Source: Hymenobacter sp. 5317J-9 (GTDB lineage: Bacteria > Bacteroidota > Bacteroidia > Cytophagales > Hymenobacteraceae). Taken from it: a stretch of 64,000 bases of DNA. Below, piece by piece: positions 1 through 8,900 of this stretch. The stretch's first letter is position 1, and the number at the start of each line of letters is the position of its first letter. Below the pieces are notes generated by a model. It ran no database searches. It had not been told where the DNA came from and saw nothing but the letters and a program-made list of their open reading frames with translations. The stretch is taken from the NCBI RefSeq assembly GCF_022921075.1, contig NZ_CP095050.1, positions 3,782,001 to 3,846,000 on the forward strand. Reading direction: 5' to 3'. Made by a program: the position numbers and the translations under genes.

Positions 1-742
1 TACGGCGGTGGTCCTCGCCCTTGAATTGCAGCAGCGACTCGCCCCAGGCAAACAGGTCGTAGCTATACACCATCGCCCCCATACGAGCCAGCGTGGCGCA
101 GCGCAATTGCGCATCGGCCCGGTAGCGCCCGTCGCCAAAATGCCCGTCGGGGCTGATGATGATGGGGATTTTGCCCTTGGCCTTAGCGGGCTTGTAGAGC
201 GAGCCCGTCATGTAATAGCCCGGCAGCGTTTCAATGGCCACGTTCTCCACGGTATAGCCGTCGAATTGACGTTTGTTGGTGATAATAGGCTTGCTGTTTG
301 GCTTAGCTGGCATCGGCGACAGCCGCAACGCCGACCACATGCAACTACGTAGCTCGGCTTTGCGCTTTTCCCAGGTGGCCGCGTCGTGGTACTGGCTGGC
401 CAGTTGCGCCAGTTGCGCCGCCCCTTCGTCGGGCGTTTTGAGGTGGTACTGGAAGGTCTTGATTTTATAGGTTTTATCGCCGGTTTTCGCCGCCTGGTAA
501 TCGAACGGGGCCAGCACGCTGCGCAGGGTCTCGTCCACGTCAGGGCGAAAGCGCCATTCGGCGTAAGTCACGTACTTGTCCTTCACCATCGCCGCGTCGG
601 GCCGGATTTTCACCCCGTAGCGCTGCTGAATCTCCTCCAGCACCTGCTGCAAGGGCTCGCGGTACTGGTCGTCGGAGTTCTGCGCCTGGGCAGCGGTGGT
701 GAGGAAAAGCGAACCTAAGAGCAGGCGGAAGAATCTGGACAT
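1..742 (-). CDS. alpha/beta-hydrolase esterase (acetylxylan-esterase-like), 3' end cut by window edge
   Basis: Read leftwards from the ATG at 740-742, 247 codons stay open to the window edge, so the C-terminal part is missing. A signal peptide (MSRFFRLLLGSLFLTTAAQA) indicates export. Residues about 25-90 form a small N-terminal domain (QQVLEEIQQRYGVKIR...). A segment typical of Bacteroidota acetyl/methyl esterases follows, with the alpha/beta-hydrolase strand and oxyanion region IPIIISPDGHFGDGRYR and then YSYDLFAWGES. The nucleophile elbow and catalytic His lie beyond the edge, so catalytic competence cannot be judged. Location beside pectinases suggests removal of acetyl or methyl esters from pectic glycans; that substrate is inferred. 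The next gene ends at 938, separated by a palindromic repeat. Confidence 0.75.
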   Translation of the reverse strand, partial: MSRFFRLLLGSLFLTTAAQAQNSDDQYREPLQQVLEEIQQRYGVKIRPDAAMVKDKYVTYAEWRFRPDVDETLRSVLAPFDYQAAKTGDKTYKIKTFQYHLKTPDEGAAQLAQLASQYHDAATWEKRKAELRSCMWSALRLSPMPAKPNSKPIITNKRQFDGYTVENVAIETLPGYYMTGSLYKPAKAKGKIPIIISPDGHFGDGRYRADAQLRCATLARMGAMVYSYDLFAWGESLLQFKGEDHRR

Positions 743-784
743 GGGTGGGAATGCTGTTGGTGTTAGGGGTGCCGCGCTAACGTA

Positions 785-919
785 GGCGCCTCACCCCCTA
801 GCCCCCTCTCCGAAAAGGAGAGGGGGAACTAGCTCTAGTTTTAGTCTTAGCCTTAGTCCCCTAGTAGGCGTCAGGCTCCCCCTCTCCTTTTCGGAGAGGG
901 GGCCGGGGGGTGAGGCGCC
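785..919. repeat. Family I palindromic repeat pair
   Basis: Left arm 785-828 (GGCGCCTCACCCCCTAGCCC...) and right arm 876-919 are near-perfect inverted copies separated by about 47 bp. Each arm itself contains a hairpin, CCCCCTCTCC-GAAAA-GGAGAGGGGG. It fills the gap between two minus-strand genes and could also act as a transcription terminator. The same family recurs at 3386-3517, 12524-13091, 14934-15073, 28862-28906, 29363-29502 and 58497-58542. Confidence 0.9.
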
Positions 920-937
920 ACGTTGAACGAGCCAAGC

Positions 938-2068
938 TCAATCTTTCGTAATCTCCGCCTCACCCACCGGCGCGGTGTACCCCTTCATCGCCGGCCACAC
1001 GCCGTTTTCAATCTTCACCAGCTTCATCTTTTTAGGGTCGAGCACGGCGTGCTTGATGCGCTGGCGCCGCCAGGTGTACACGAAATGCACCAGGCCGTCC
1101 TTGGTCTGAATCACCGACGGGTAGGAGTACTGGCTGATGGGCGAGTCTTCCAAAATGGCCACCGCGTACCACTCTTTCCCGTCTTTCGACACGGCCACGT
1201 TGAGTGGGGTGCGGGGGCCTTTGGCGAGGGTGCCGGGGGGTAGCACGTGGTTGTAGACCAGCAGTTGGCGGCCGTCTTTCAGGGTCACGGCGTCGGTGCC
1301 GGAGTTGTTGTTGGGCAGGGTGGTTTTGGCGAGGGGTGACCAGGTTTTGCCCTGGTCCGTCGACCACGTTTCGAGAATGGCGCGGTCGCGGCTGCGGCAG
1401 AGGGCTTGCAGGCGGCCGTCCTTATAGGTGAGGATGCTGGGCTGAATGGCACCCTGGGTCGCGCCGTTGGGCACGGGCGCGGTCTGGGTCCAGGTCTTGC
1501 CGAAGTCCTGCGTGGCCTCAAAATGCACCAGCCAGCCGCCGCTGCCCTCGGTGCTGGTGGGCGAAAGCAAGGTGCCGTTTTTGAGCAGCACGGGCTTGTT
1601 TTTCACCGGCCCGATGTAGCCTTCCGGCAGCGCCTGGGCCGCCGACCACGTCAGACCGTTGTCTTTGGAGGTGCGCAGCCAGCCCTTCCACTCCGAGGGT
1701 TTCGGACCAATTTTATAGAACAGCAGCAGCTCGCCGCCGGGCGCCTGGTAGAGCACCGGGTTCCAGGTAGGGTAGCGCAGGGTTTCGTTTTGGATGCCGT
1801 TGGCCACCTCCACGGGGGCGGTCCAGCGGCCGTTTTCCTGGCGGCTCACCCAGATGCCCACGTCGGGGTTGCGCTCCTTGGTGCCGCCAAACCAAGCGGC
1901 CACGAGGCCCTTGGGCGTCTCGGCGATGGTGGCGGCGTGGCTCTCGGGGAAGGGCGCTTTTTCGAAGATAAATTCGTCGGTGACGATGCCCTGTTTCCAC
2001 GGCTGCGTTTGGGCCGATGCGCCGTGCGCAAGCAGCCCGAGGGCCAGTAGCAAAATGGGGTTTCTCAT
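938..2068 (-). CDS. sialidase-like BNR/Asp-box beta-propeller protein, secreted
   Basis: A 376-residue exported protein (signal peptide MRNPILLLALGLLAHGASA). Three Asp-box motifs of the form SxDxGxTW are visible (SKDNGLTW, TQDFGKTW, STDQGKTW), the hallmark of six-bladed BNR propellers of the exo-sialidase superfamily. The segment RNPDVGIWVSRQENGRWTAP places it with the BNR_2 type proteins common in Bacteroidota polysaccharide loci. A canonical sialidase YRIP motif is not evident, so true sialidase activity is doubtful. In pectin loci, propellers of this fold can act on acidic sugars such as the ulosonic acids of RG-II; that function here is inference. The GH105 gene ends its stop codon 26 bp upstream of this start, so the two are probably co-transcribed. 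Confidence 0.8.
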   Translation of the reverse strand: MRNPILLLALGLLAHGASAQTQPWKQGIVTDEFIFEKAPFPESHAATIAETPKGLVAAWFGGTKERNPDVGIWVSRQENGRWTAPVEVANGIQNETLRYPTWNPVLYQAPGGELLLFYKIGPKPSEWKGWLRTSKDNGLTWSAAQALPEGYIGPVKNKPVLLKNGTLLSPTSTEGSGGWLVHFEATQDFGKTWTQTAPVPNGATQGAIQPSILTYKDGRLQALCRSRDRAILETWSTDQGKTWSPLAKTTLPNNNSGTDAVTLKDGRQLLVYNHVLPPGTLAKGPRTPLNVAVSKDGKEWYAVAILEDSPISQYSYPSVIQTKDGLVHFVYTWRRQRIKHAVLDPKKMKLVKIENGVWPAMKGYTAPVGEAEITKD

Positions 2069-2094
2069 GGCGGTACGTTGGATGGCCGAAGCCG

Positions 2095-3327
2095 CTATTT
2101 ATTGAGTTCGAGGCTGGCCAGGATGAACGGCCCTACCCCCTTCAAATCATTAATTTTGATGCGCTCGCCCACGTAGTATTCATAGGAGCCGTTGCGCTCG
2201 GTGCCGGGACCCAGGCCAGCTACTTCGCACACTTGCAGCAGGTTGAGCTCGCCGTCGGGCTTTACTTCGATGAGCTTAGATGTAATGCCGTCGAAGCCTT
2301 TTTGGGCCACCGGGCGGTACTTTTTGTTGAGGTAGCCCTTGTTCACGCCCTTGGCCAGCGTGTACACGAACATGCACGAGGCCGAGGCCTCCAGGTAGTT
2401 GCCGGGTTGGCCGCCCTTGTCCACCACCTGGTACCAGAGGCCGCTGGCGGGGTCCTGGTATTTCTGGATGGCAACAGCCAGTTGGTCGAGCACCTGCACC
2501 AGTTTGGGGCGGTCGGGGTGCTTGGCGGGGAGGTAGTCGAGCACATCGACCAGCGCCATGCCGTACCAGCCGATGGCGCGGCCCCAGAAGTTGGGCGACT
2601 GGCCAGTTTGTGGGTTGGCCCAGGCTTGCACGTGCTTCTCGTCCCAGCCGTGGTAGAGCAGGCCGGTTTTGGGGTCGCGCAGGTGTTTTTCGAGCAAGAG
2701 CAGCTGCTTGGCGGCCTCATCGAACCCGGCCGGCTCCTTGAAGAAAGCCGCGTATTGGGCCACGAACGGGCTGGCCATGTAGGCGCCATCGAGCCACATC
2801 TGGCTGGGGTATTTCTTCTTGTGCCAGTAGCCACCGTCGCTGGTTTTGGGCTGTTGCTGAAGCTCGGCGTGCAGCTTTTGCAGGGCAATTTTATACTTCT
2901 CCTGCTTGGTATCGGTGTAGAGCTGGAACAGGAGCTTGCCCGAGTTGATGTTGTCGAGGCTGTTGTCCAGCGGCTTGTAGTCCTTGTTGTGAATCTCGCC
3001 CTGGGCATCCACCATTTTGTCGCCGTACTGCTGCAAGGCGGTGCGCAGACGCGAGTCGTGGTTCTGGTGCTCCAAGGCTTCCAGCGAATGCATCAGCAGC
3101 CCCTGGGTGTAGCCCCAAGAATCACCTAGGTTGGGGTCTTGCAGCCACGGGCTCCGCTTGAGCACCGACAGCGCCATGCGTTCCGACCACTTGGCAGTGT
3201 TGGGGATTTGTGCGGTGGTGGGCGTTGGGGTTTGGGCGTGAGCGGCTGGGACGCTGGCAAGCAACAGCGCGGAGGCTAGGGCTAGGGCCTTTATTTTCTG
3301 CTTGGTTATAGCTCGTATTTGATTCAT
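2095..3327 (-). CDS. GH105 unsaturated rhamnogalacturonyl/galacturonyl hydrolase
   Basis: A 410-residue (alpha/alpha)6-barrel enzyme with signal peptide (cleavage after AAHAQ). It removes the 4,5-unsaturated galacturonic acid that pectate or rhamnogalacturonan lyases leave at chain ends. Family marks are SWGYTQGLLMHSLEAL near residue 70, MWLDGAYMASPFVAQY near residue 177 (its Asp corresponds to the catalytic Asp of YteR/YesR), NFWGRAIGWYGMALVDVLDYLP near 250 and YLEASASCMFVYTLAKG near 315. Length fits the family. It sits 26 bp upstream of the propeller gene and downstream of GH78, matching a rhamnogalacturonan-degrading operon together with the PL1 lyases in this window. Confidence 0.93.
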   Translation of the reverse strand: MNQIRAITKQKIKALALASALLLASVPAAHAQTPTPTTAQIPNTAKWSERMALSVLKRSPWLQDPNLGDSWGYTQGLLMHSLEALEHQNHDSRLRTALQQYGDKMVDAQGEIHNKDYKPLDNSLDNINSGKLLFQLYTDTKQEKYKIALQKLHAELQQQPKTSDGGYWHKKKYPSQMWLDGAYMASPFVAQYAAFFKEPAGFDEAAKQLLLLEKHLRDPKTGLLYHGWDEKHVQAWANPQTGQSPNFWGRAIGWYGMALVDVLDYLPAKHPDRPKLVQVLDQLAVAIQKYQDPASGLWYQVVDKGGQPGNYLEASASCMFVYTLAKGVNKGYLNKKYRPVAQKGFDGITSKLIEVKPDGELNLLQVCEVAGLGPGTERNGSYEYYVGERIKINDLKGVGPFILASLELNK

Positions 3328-3385
3328 TAAGCGGACGTCTGAACAATTAGCATGTGAGGGTAGTGCAAGAAGCTCGCCGACCGTA

Positions 3386-3517
3386 GCGCCTCACCCCCTA
3401 GCCCCCTCTCCGAAAAGGATAGAGGGAACTAGCTCTAGTTTTTAGTCTTAGCACTAGCCTGGCAGTCGTCAGGCTCCCCCTCTCCTTTTCGGAGAGGGGG
3501 CCGGGGGGTGAGGCGCC
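3386..3517. repeat. Family I palindromic repeat pair
   Basis: Inverted arms 3386-3427 and 3473-3517 with the same CCCCTCTCC/GGAGAGGGG hairpins as the 785-919 element, and a related spacer (AACTAGCTCTAGTTTT). It lies between GH78 and GH105. Confidence 0.9.
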
Positions 3518-3529
3518 CCGTTGAACGGA

Positions 3530-3565
3530 GCGGTAGAGATGCTTCGACAAGCTCAGCATGACGCT
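3530..3565. repeat. Family II repeat, single arm
   Basis: One arm (GGTAGAGATGCTTCGACAAGCTCAGCATGAC) of the family whose full palindromes occur at 17500-17598, 22478-22565, 32322-32424, 34005-34093 and 49282-49384. It directly follows the family I element and ends just before the GH78 stop codon. Confidence 0.75.
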
Positions 3566-3585
3566 CTTTTGGTTACAATCTCCCA

Positions 3586-6342
3586 TCACAGCTTCGCCAC
3601 AAACGCATACTCCCCCGACCCAACCTCAAACACCGCCCTACCGCCTTCCATCCGCAAAAACTTCACCCCAGCCGCCCCAGAAGCCTTTTTGCCGCCTTCC
3701 GTCACGTCCTTCGCATCCTTCGCCGGCACGTACACCAGCGCCTTAGAATTGCCCGGCACCGTGATGTTCCAGGTAAAGCGCTTCGCATCTCGCGTCCAGC
3801 TACTGCGCACCAGCCCACGCACCGATTGATAAGAAGCCTGCACCGACGTTAGCTCATCAATTAGCGCGGGTTTCATTTCCAACTCTTGAAAACCAGGTGC
3901 GACCGACTTGATGCCTGCCAAGTTCTCATAATCCCAGATGATTAAATCGCCGAGCAGCATCACGTGGTTTTGGGAGTTCATGGCGGGGTCGGCGGTGTTG
4001 CCGTTCCAGAGCTCCCAGATGGTGGTGGCACCGTTGGCGGCCATGTAGCCCCAGCTCGGGTAGTCGCGGTTGGTGGCCAGGCGGTAGGCAATGTCGGGCC
4101 GGCCCTCAGCGGTGAGGCCCCGCATGAGCCACTGCGTGCCAATGACGCCGGTACTGATGTGGCCCTTGTTTTCGACCAATATTTTATCGGCAATATTCTG
4201 GAACACCTTGCCGCGCTCGGCGTCCGGCGTCATGCCGTAGGCCAGGGGTAGCAGGTTGGCCGTCACGGTGTTGTTAGCGTACTGCTGGTTTTGGGCGTTC
4301 AGGAACTTCTGGTTGAACGCGTCCTTGATTTTGGCACCTAGGGCGGCGTATTCCTGCGCATCGGCGGGCTTGCCGAGCACGGTGGCGAAGCGCTGCATCA
4401 GCGTCAGCAGGTGGTAGTAGGTGCTGGTGGCAATGACCTCGCCGCTGGTGTTGCGGGCGGGGTCTTGCGAGTGGATGAGCTTCTCCGACTCGGGCGGCAC
4501 GCACCAGTCGCCGTACTTGTCCTTGGTGAAGATATTATTGTCCGTCATGTAGTTGGCGCGCATGTAGGCGAGCCAGCGACGCATCGAGTCGTAGTGCTTG
4601 GCGATGGGCTGGGCGTCGCCGTACTGCGAGTACAGCATGTCGGCGATGGTGAGGTAGGTACCGGGCCAGGTCACGTTGTCGCCGTAGTAACGCCAGAAAG
4701 CGGGGGCCACGTCGGGGATGCTGCCGTCGGCTTTTTGGGCCTGGGCAATGTCGTCGAGCCACTTCGCGTACAGCCGCGAGTTGTCAAACACGAAGCTCTC
4801 GCCATACGCGCCGGTGGTGCGGTCGCCGAGCCAGGGCTGCCGCTCGTTGCGCTGCGGGCAGTCGATGGGCATGCCCTTGTAGTTGCTCCGAATGCCCCAG
4901 TAGGCATTCTTATACACTTGGTTAATGGTGGCGTTGGATGTCGTAAACTCGCCCGTCGTCGCCAGGTCGTCGTACACCACGCGGCCGTCAAAATCGGCCA
5001 GCGTGGGCGTGCCGGGGTAGCCGCTGATTTCGACGTAGCGGAAGCCGTGGTACACAAACGTGGGCTCCCAGGTTTCGCGGGTGCCGCCGCGCAGCGTGTA
5101 CACGTCGGTCACGCGGGCATCGCGCAGGTTGGCCACGTACAGCTCGCCGGTTTTTTGCAGCGTCTCGGCAAAGCGCAGCGTGATTTTCTGGCCCCTGGGT
5201 CCGGTGGCGCGCATCCGCAGCCAGCCCGCCATGTTCTGGCCCATATCGAGGACGAATTTGCCGCCCGCCAGCGGCTTGAGGGCCACCGGTTTCAGGGTTT
5301 CCATCACCTTCATGTTCTCGTTCATCTGGGCTTCGAAGGCGCCGCCGGGCTCCTGCACCAGCTCGGCTTTGAGCCACTTTTTGGCGTCGAAGCCGGCGGT
5401 GGCCCAGCCCGGCATTTCCTTGGTGGCGTCGTATTCTTCGCCGTCGTACTCGTTGTTGGCCCGGATGGGACCGTCGGCGGTGGCCTGCCAGGTTTCGTCG
5501 GTTTTGATAACTTCGTGGCTGCCATCGGCGTAGGTCACGTCGAGCTGCATCAGCAGCTTGGGGTAGCCGAAGGTCTTGATTTTGTAGGGCTTGTAGTGCT
5601 GCCGCATGGCGTAGAAGCGGCCGTTGCCGAGCACCGTGCCGAGGGCGTTGGCGCCGGGCCGCAGCAGCGCGGTCACGTCGAAGGTGTTGTACTTCACGCC
5701 CTGGGTGTAGTCGGTGGGGCCGGGCGCCAGCACCTGGTCGCCCACGCGCTGGCCGTTGAGGTACAGCTCGTACAGCCCCAGCCCGATGATGGACGCGGTG
5801 GCCTGCGTCACGGGCTTGTCGGCCTTGAACTCCTTGCGAAAATAGCGGGCCGACAGCCGGGCGTGGGTCGATTCATCGTCCCAGGGAAAGGCGCGGTCCA
5901 GGCCAATCCAGCGGCCTTTCCAGTCGAGGTAGTTGAGCAGGCCCATGCTCCAGCGGGCGGGCGGACTCCAGGCGGTTTCGCCCTGGTCGGTCCAGGTGCG
6001 CACCTTCCAGTAGCAGCGGGCGCGGCTGCGGAGCGGCGCCCCGGCGTAGGCCACGTGCACCGATTGGCCCGACGCCACCTTGCCCGAGTTCCAGAGGTCG
6101 CCTTCGTCAGCGGCCAGCTTCTCGGGGGTCGAGGCCACCAGCACCTGGTAGGCGGTTTGGGTGAGGCCGCGCGCGGCACTGCGCAGCTCCCAGCTCAGGC
6201 GCGGGGCAGTGGCGTCGATGCCTTCGGGGTTGGTCAGCAGCTCGCAGCGCAGCCGCTGAAGCTGCACAGCGGCGGGCGGCGCGGCCCCCAATGCCATGAG
6301 CGACAAACAAGTAAGCAGAAGAAACAGGAGTCGGGCGGTCAT
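3586..6342 (-). CDS. GH78 alpha-L-rhamnosidase, secreted
   Basis: Releases alpha-L-rhamnose from pectic side chains or rhamnogalacturonan. The chosen ATG (6340-6342) begins the signal peptide MTARLLFLLLTCLSLMALGA; an upstream in-frame ATG at 6438 would add 32 residues unlike a secretion signal. The 918-residue protein shows the GH78 order: N-terminal beta-sandwich domains (VLVASTPEKL, SARYFRKEF, LYELYLNGQRVGDQ), a beta-sandwich with YHGFRYVEISGYPG, then the (alpha/alpha)6 catalytic domain opening with DCPQRNERQPWLGD near residue 496. The family motif usually reads DCPQRDERLGWTGD, so the Glu of the NER triplet is retained. A C-terminal beta-sandwich follows. A 13-mer shared with two other genes lies 128 bp upstream (6470-6483). 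Confidence 0.92.
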   Translation of the reverse strand: MTARLLFLLLTCLSLMALGAAPPAAVQLQRLRCELLTNPEGIDATAPRLSWELRSAARGLTQTAYQVLVASTPEKLAADEGDLWNSGKVASGQSVHVAYAGAPLRSRARCYWKVRTWTDQGETAWSPPARWSMGLLNYLDWKGRWIGLDRAFPWDDESTHARLSARYFRKEFKADKPVTQATASIIGLGLYELYLNGQRVGDQVLAPGPTDYTQGVKYNTFDVTALLRPGANALGTVLGNGRFYAMRQHYKPYKIKTFGYPKLLMQLDVTYADGSHEVIKTDETWQATADGPIRANNEYDGEEYDATKEMPGWATAGFDAKKWLKAELVQEPGGAFEAQMNENMKVMETLKPVALKPLAGGKFVLDMGQNMAGWLRMRATGPRGQKITLRFAETLQKTGELYVANLRDARVTDVYTLRGGTRETWEPTFVYHGFRYVEISGYPGTPTLADFDGRVVYDDLATTGEFTTSNATINQVYKNAYWGIRSNYKGMPIDCPQRNERQPWLGDRTTGAYGESFVFDNSRLYAKWLDDIAQAQKADGSIPDVAPAFWRYYGDNVTWPGTYLTIADMLYSQYGDAQPIAKHYDSMRRWLAYMRANYMTDNNIFTKDKYGDWCVPPESEKLIHSQDPARNTSGEVIATSTYYHLLTLMQRFATVLGKPADAQEYAALGAKIKDAFNQKFLNAQNQQYANNTVTANLLPLAYGMTPDAERGKVFQNIADKILVENKGHISTGVIGTQWLMRGLTAEGRPDIAYRLATNRDYPSWGYMAANGATTIWELWNGNTADPAMNSQNHVMLLGDLIIWDYENLAGIKSVAPGFQELEMKPALIDELTSVQASYQSVRGLVRSSWTRDAKRFTWNITVPGNSKALVYVPAKDAKDVTEGGKKASGAAGVKFLRMEGGRAVFEVGSGEYAFVAKL

Positions 6343-6469
6343 AGTCAGAGCCTCCCCCCTGCGCCCGCCCCAACGTAGAGCAAGCGCCTCGGCCACCGGG
6401 CCGGCTGGGGGGTGCGCGGGGCGCAGTTCGGCACCCACATAGTTCGGACTTTTTTGCTTCCCGTTATTC

Positions 6470-6483
6470 TAGGATGTTAGCAC
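6470..6483 (-). promoter_or_regulatory. shared 13-mer site upstream of GH78 (site A)
   Basis: TAGGATGTTAGCA on the plus strand, read TGCTAACATCCTA toward GH78. The identical 13-mer occurs upstream of the isomerase gene (21189-21202) and the second PL1 gene (39007-39020), always in this orientation to the gene. The downstream ATGGTATA box seen at 39036 is not recognisable here. Confidence 0.55.
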
Positions 6484-6567
6484 GAATCTGGTCAATTTGT
6501 GCATGGTGGCAGATAAGACCCTCAACAAACGCTTAAAAGCTACCAGATAGCTATTCAACAATTGCTA

Positions 6568-7572
6568 TTACTCAAATTTTCCAGCAATCCTATACACATC
6601 AAATGTAGGCTTGATTACCATTCTCCCAGTTTTGTCTATAAAGCCAACTTTATTGTCTACCTCTACATAGGCTAATCCAGATGAAAACTCACGGGCATAG
6701 TCGTATCTAGGCTCAATGATAACTTGACCTCTGCGGTTTATATAACCCCATTTCCCATTCAATTTAAAATTAGCTAAGCCTTCGCTAAAATGCCACAAAT
6801 CCTCAAATTGAGGCTTTGCAATAATATTGCCTTTATTATCAACCAATCCCCAGCGTCCCTCATAGTTTACGATAGAGCGTTTTTGGCGAAAGATACCGAC
6901 TGACTTATAAATAGGTGGGACAATTGTATCCATCTTACTATTTAACCATCCTGTTCCTTTAGAGCCTCTGATTATAGAATAATTATCAGGGAAGCTTTTT
7001 AACCAAAGTCGTTTGCCTTTTAAATTATCAGATTTCTCAACTATTTCTCCTCGCTTATCAATCACCTTAGAATCCAGACTTAAGGTCAGTACATTCGCGT
7101 ATTTCGACAAGAATGGATAGCAAGTATCATAAATCAACGGTATCTTGATACGCCCTTTTTTATCTATATAACCGCACTTGTCATTAATAGTTACATCCGA
7201 CAATCCATTCGAGAACCCCAGAAATACATCATCGTATTCAAACGGTATAATAGTATCGCCTTTCGCATTAATAAAGCCGAATTTTTGGCCATTACTAACC
7301 GCTGCTAATCCCTCCGAAAACATATGTGCATCTTTGTATTTAGGCTTAATTAAATTACTTCCCTTTCTATCTACAAATCCATACATACTGTCTTGACAAA
7401 CAAGCAATTGCTTATTTTCACAGCTATACATGAGCCAATCCCACTTCGGCATTATTACAAAGCTCCCTTTCTTATTGATTACCCCGAACTTATCTCCCTG
7501 TTTGATAACTGAGAGCTTCTCTGTTGCACAGGCCGAAAGCAGAGCCAAGACTAGAAGCAGAATAGAACGCAT
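6568..7572 (-). CDS. WG-repeat lipoprotein
   Basis: A 334-residue protein with a lipoprotein signal (lipobox LLSAC, Cys15), predicted to be membrane-anchored on the periplasmic side. The mature part is about nine WG (KWG-type) repeats with the pattern GxIDKKGxxxIxPxYD, such as KWGYINRRGQVIIEPRYDYA and KVGFIDKTGRMVIKPTFD. WG repeats are considered binding scaffolds; no enzyme domain is present and the ligand is unknown. Its codons are markedly AT-richer than the flanking glycosidase genes, suggesting separate acquisition. It has no obvious tie to pectin breakdown. Confidence 0.85.
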   Translation of the reverse strand: MRSILLLVLALLSACATEKLSVIKQGDKFGVINKKGSFVIMPKWDWLMYSCENKQLLVCQDSMYGFVDRKGSNLIKPKYKDAHMFSEGLAAVSNGQKFGFINAKGDTIIPFEYDDVFLGFSNGLSDVTINDKCGYIDKKGRIKIPLIYDTCYPFLSKYANVLTLSLDSKVIDKRGEIVEKSDNLKGKRLWLKSFPDNYSIIRGSKGTGWLNSKMDTIVPPIYKSVGIFRQKRSIVNYEGRWGLVDNKGNIIAKPQFEDLWHFSEGLANFKLNGKWGYINRRGQVIIEPRYDYAREFSSGLAYVEVDNKVGFIDKTGRMVIKPTFDVYRIAGKFE

Positions 7573-7676
7573 ATTACCAAAGGAATCAGGTGGTTGTCAT
7601 ATAAGATGCAAGCACCTATAAACCTCCACATTCGTTCTAACAGAAATTGCAAGCAGCAAATCTTACTTGCTTATTT

Positions 7677-8834
7677 TCATTTCGTTACCGCAGAAATTTC
7701 CGCAGCTTGGACATTACCCCTATTCTCCAACACCTTCTTCCTCAACCACTCCCGCACCGGCTCATCGTACAGCTTCAAGCACACATACGCCAGCGCCACC
7801 GCCGCCAGATAGACCAGCGCCGCCACGGGCAAGCCCTCGCGCAAAGACACTTTATGAGTCGCCACCCAGGCCGTGTAGGTGTAGATGAGCGGGTAGTGCG
7901 TGATGTAAATCGGATACGAAATATCGCCTAGGAAGCGGCATAGCCGCTGGGCCGCGCCCGAGCGCACCGCCCCGCTGGCCCCGAAGAAGATGATAGCGGG
8001 GAAGACGAAAATGATGCAGAGCGCATCGTAGAGCCCATTTTGCCACAGCTGCGCGGGGCGGCCGATGCGGGGCATGGCCAGCACCGCCACCACCGCCAGG
8101 CTGCACCACCCAAAGGCATGCGGCACCGGCCGCAGCCGCGCCAGCCGAAACAGCAGCAGCCCCGCAAAAAACGGGTAAGCCATGCGGGCGAAGCCGATGT
8201 GCAGCTGCGCAGGCTCCAGCGACCAGCCCCCAATGACATCGCCCTGCGGACTGGTGAGGCCCAGGTGCAGCAGCGCCCCCGCCGCCAGCACCACCAAGAT
8301 GCCCAGCGCCACGTTGGAGAAGCGGCGCACCACCGTCGCATACAGTACGTTGGCCACGTACTCGAAAAACAGCGACCAGCCCGGCCCGTTGAGCGGAAAG
8401 GTTTCGTGCCAGCCCCGCACGTCGAGCGACACCGGCACCGGCATCATCAAGCAGCCGAGGAGCATGACCAGCAGCAGCTTCCACACCGGCGTCTGGCCGA
8501 TGATGGGGAACAGCGCCGACGCCTGGAAGTAGTACATCGCCGCCCCTATCAGCATACCCAGCACCACCAGGGGTTGCAGCCGCACCAGCCGCCGCTTGAA
8601 GAAACCGCCCACCGTGAGGCGGCCCCACCGGTCGTCGTAGGCGTAGCCAATCACGAAGCCCGACAGCAGAAAGAAGAAATCCACCGCCAGGTAGCCGTGG
8701 TTTATCACCTGGTCGAGGTGGCTGGTGGCGTGGGCCTCGCACAAGTGAAAGGCCACCACCATGAGCGCCGCCACGCCCCGCAGGCCGTCGAGGATGGGGT
8801 AATGGGGTTTGGTAGGTAGCGGGGTGGGCTGCAT
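7677..8834 (-). CDS. acyltransferase family 3 (OafA/YrhL-like) membrane protein
   Basis: A 385-residue integral membrane O-acyltransferase with the family signature YPILDGLRGVAALMVVAFHL at the N-terminus, including the catalytic His, followed by NHGYLAVDFFFLLSGFVIGYAYDDRW and about ten hydrophobic segments. SYPIYITHYPLIYTYTAW near residue 320 is also typical. Members O-acetylate or O-succinylate surface polysaccharides, peptidoglycan or small molecules; the acceptor here cannot be told. It lies in the accessory island between the GH78 and GH2 genes, 104 bp upstream of the WG-repeat gene and on the same strand. Confidence 0.9.
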   Translation of the reverse strand: MQPTPLPTKPHYPILDGLRGVAALMVVAFHLCEAHATSHLDQVINHGYLAVDFFFLLSGFVIGYAYDDRWGRLTVGGFFKRRLVRLQPLVVLGMLIGAAMYYFQASALFPIIGQTPVWKLLLVMLLGCLMMPVPVSLDVRGWHETFPLNGPGWSLFFEYVANVLYATVVRRFSNVALGILVVLAAGALLHLGLTSPQGDVIGGWSLEPAQLHIGFARMAYPFFAGLLLFRLARLRPVPHAFGWCSLAVVAVLAMPRIGRPAQLWQNGLYDALCIIFVFPAIIFFGASGAVRSGAAQRLCRFLGDISYPIYITHYPLIYTYTAWVATHKVSLREGLPVAALVYLAAVALAYVCLKLYDEPVREWLRKKVLENRGNVQAAEISAVTK

Positions 8835-8857
8835 GGGGGTGGCAAGATAAGGAGCCC

Positions 8858-8900
8858 GGTCATGCTGAGCGCAGCCGAAGCATCTCTACCGCTTCGTTAC
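8858..8900. repeat. Family II repeat, single arm
   Basis: One arm (GGTCATGCTGAGCGCAGCCG... through GCTTCGTTAC). It overlaps the 3' end of the nucleotidyltransferase gene, including its TAA stop codon at 8897-8899. Confidence 0.75.

Noticed and set aside
2017..3129. Long plus-strand ORF opposite GH105
   Set aside because: Shadow of a GC-rich gene: no recognisable domain, biased composition, and the minus-strand GH105 motifs are unambiguous.
4411..6378. 655-codon plus-strand ORF opposite GH78
   Set aside because: Antisense shadow, rich in Gly, Val and His, without any domain; GH78 on the minus strand explains the region.
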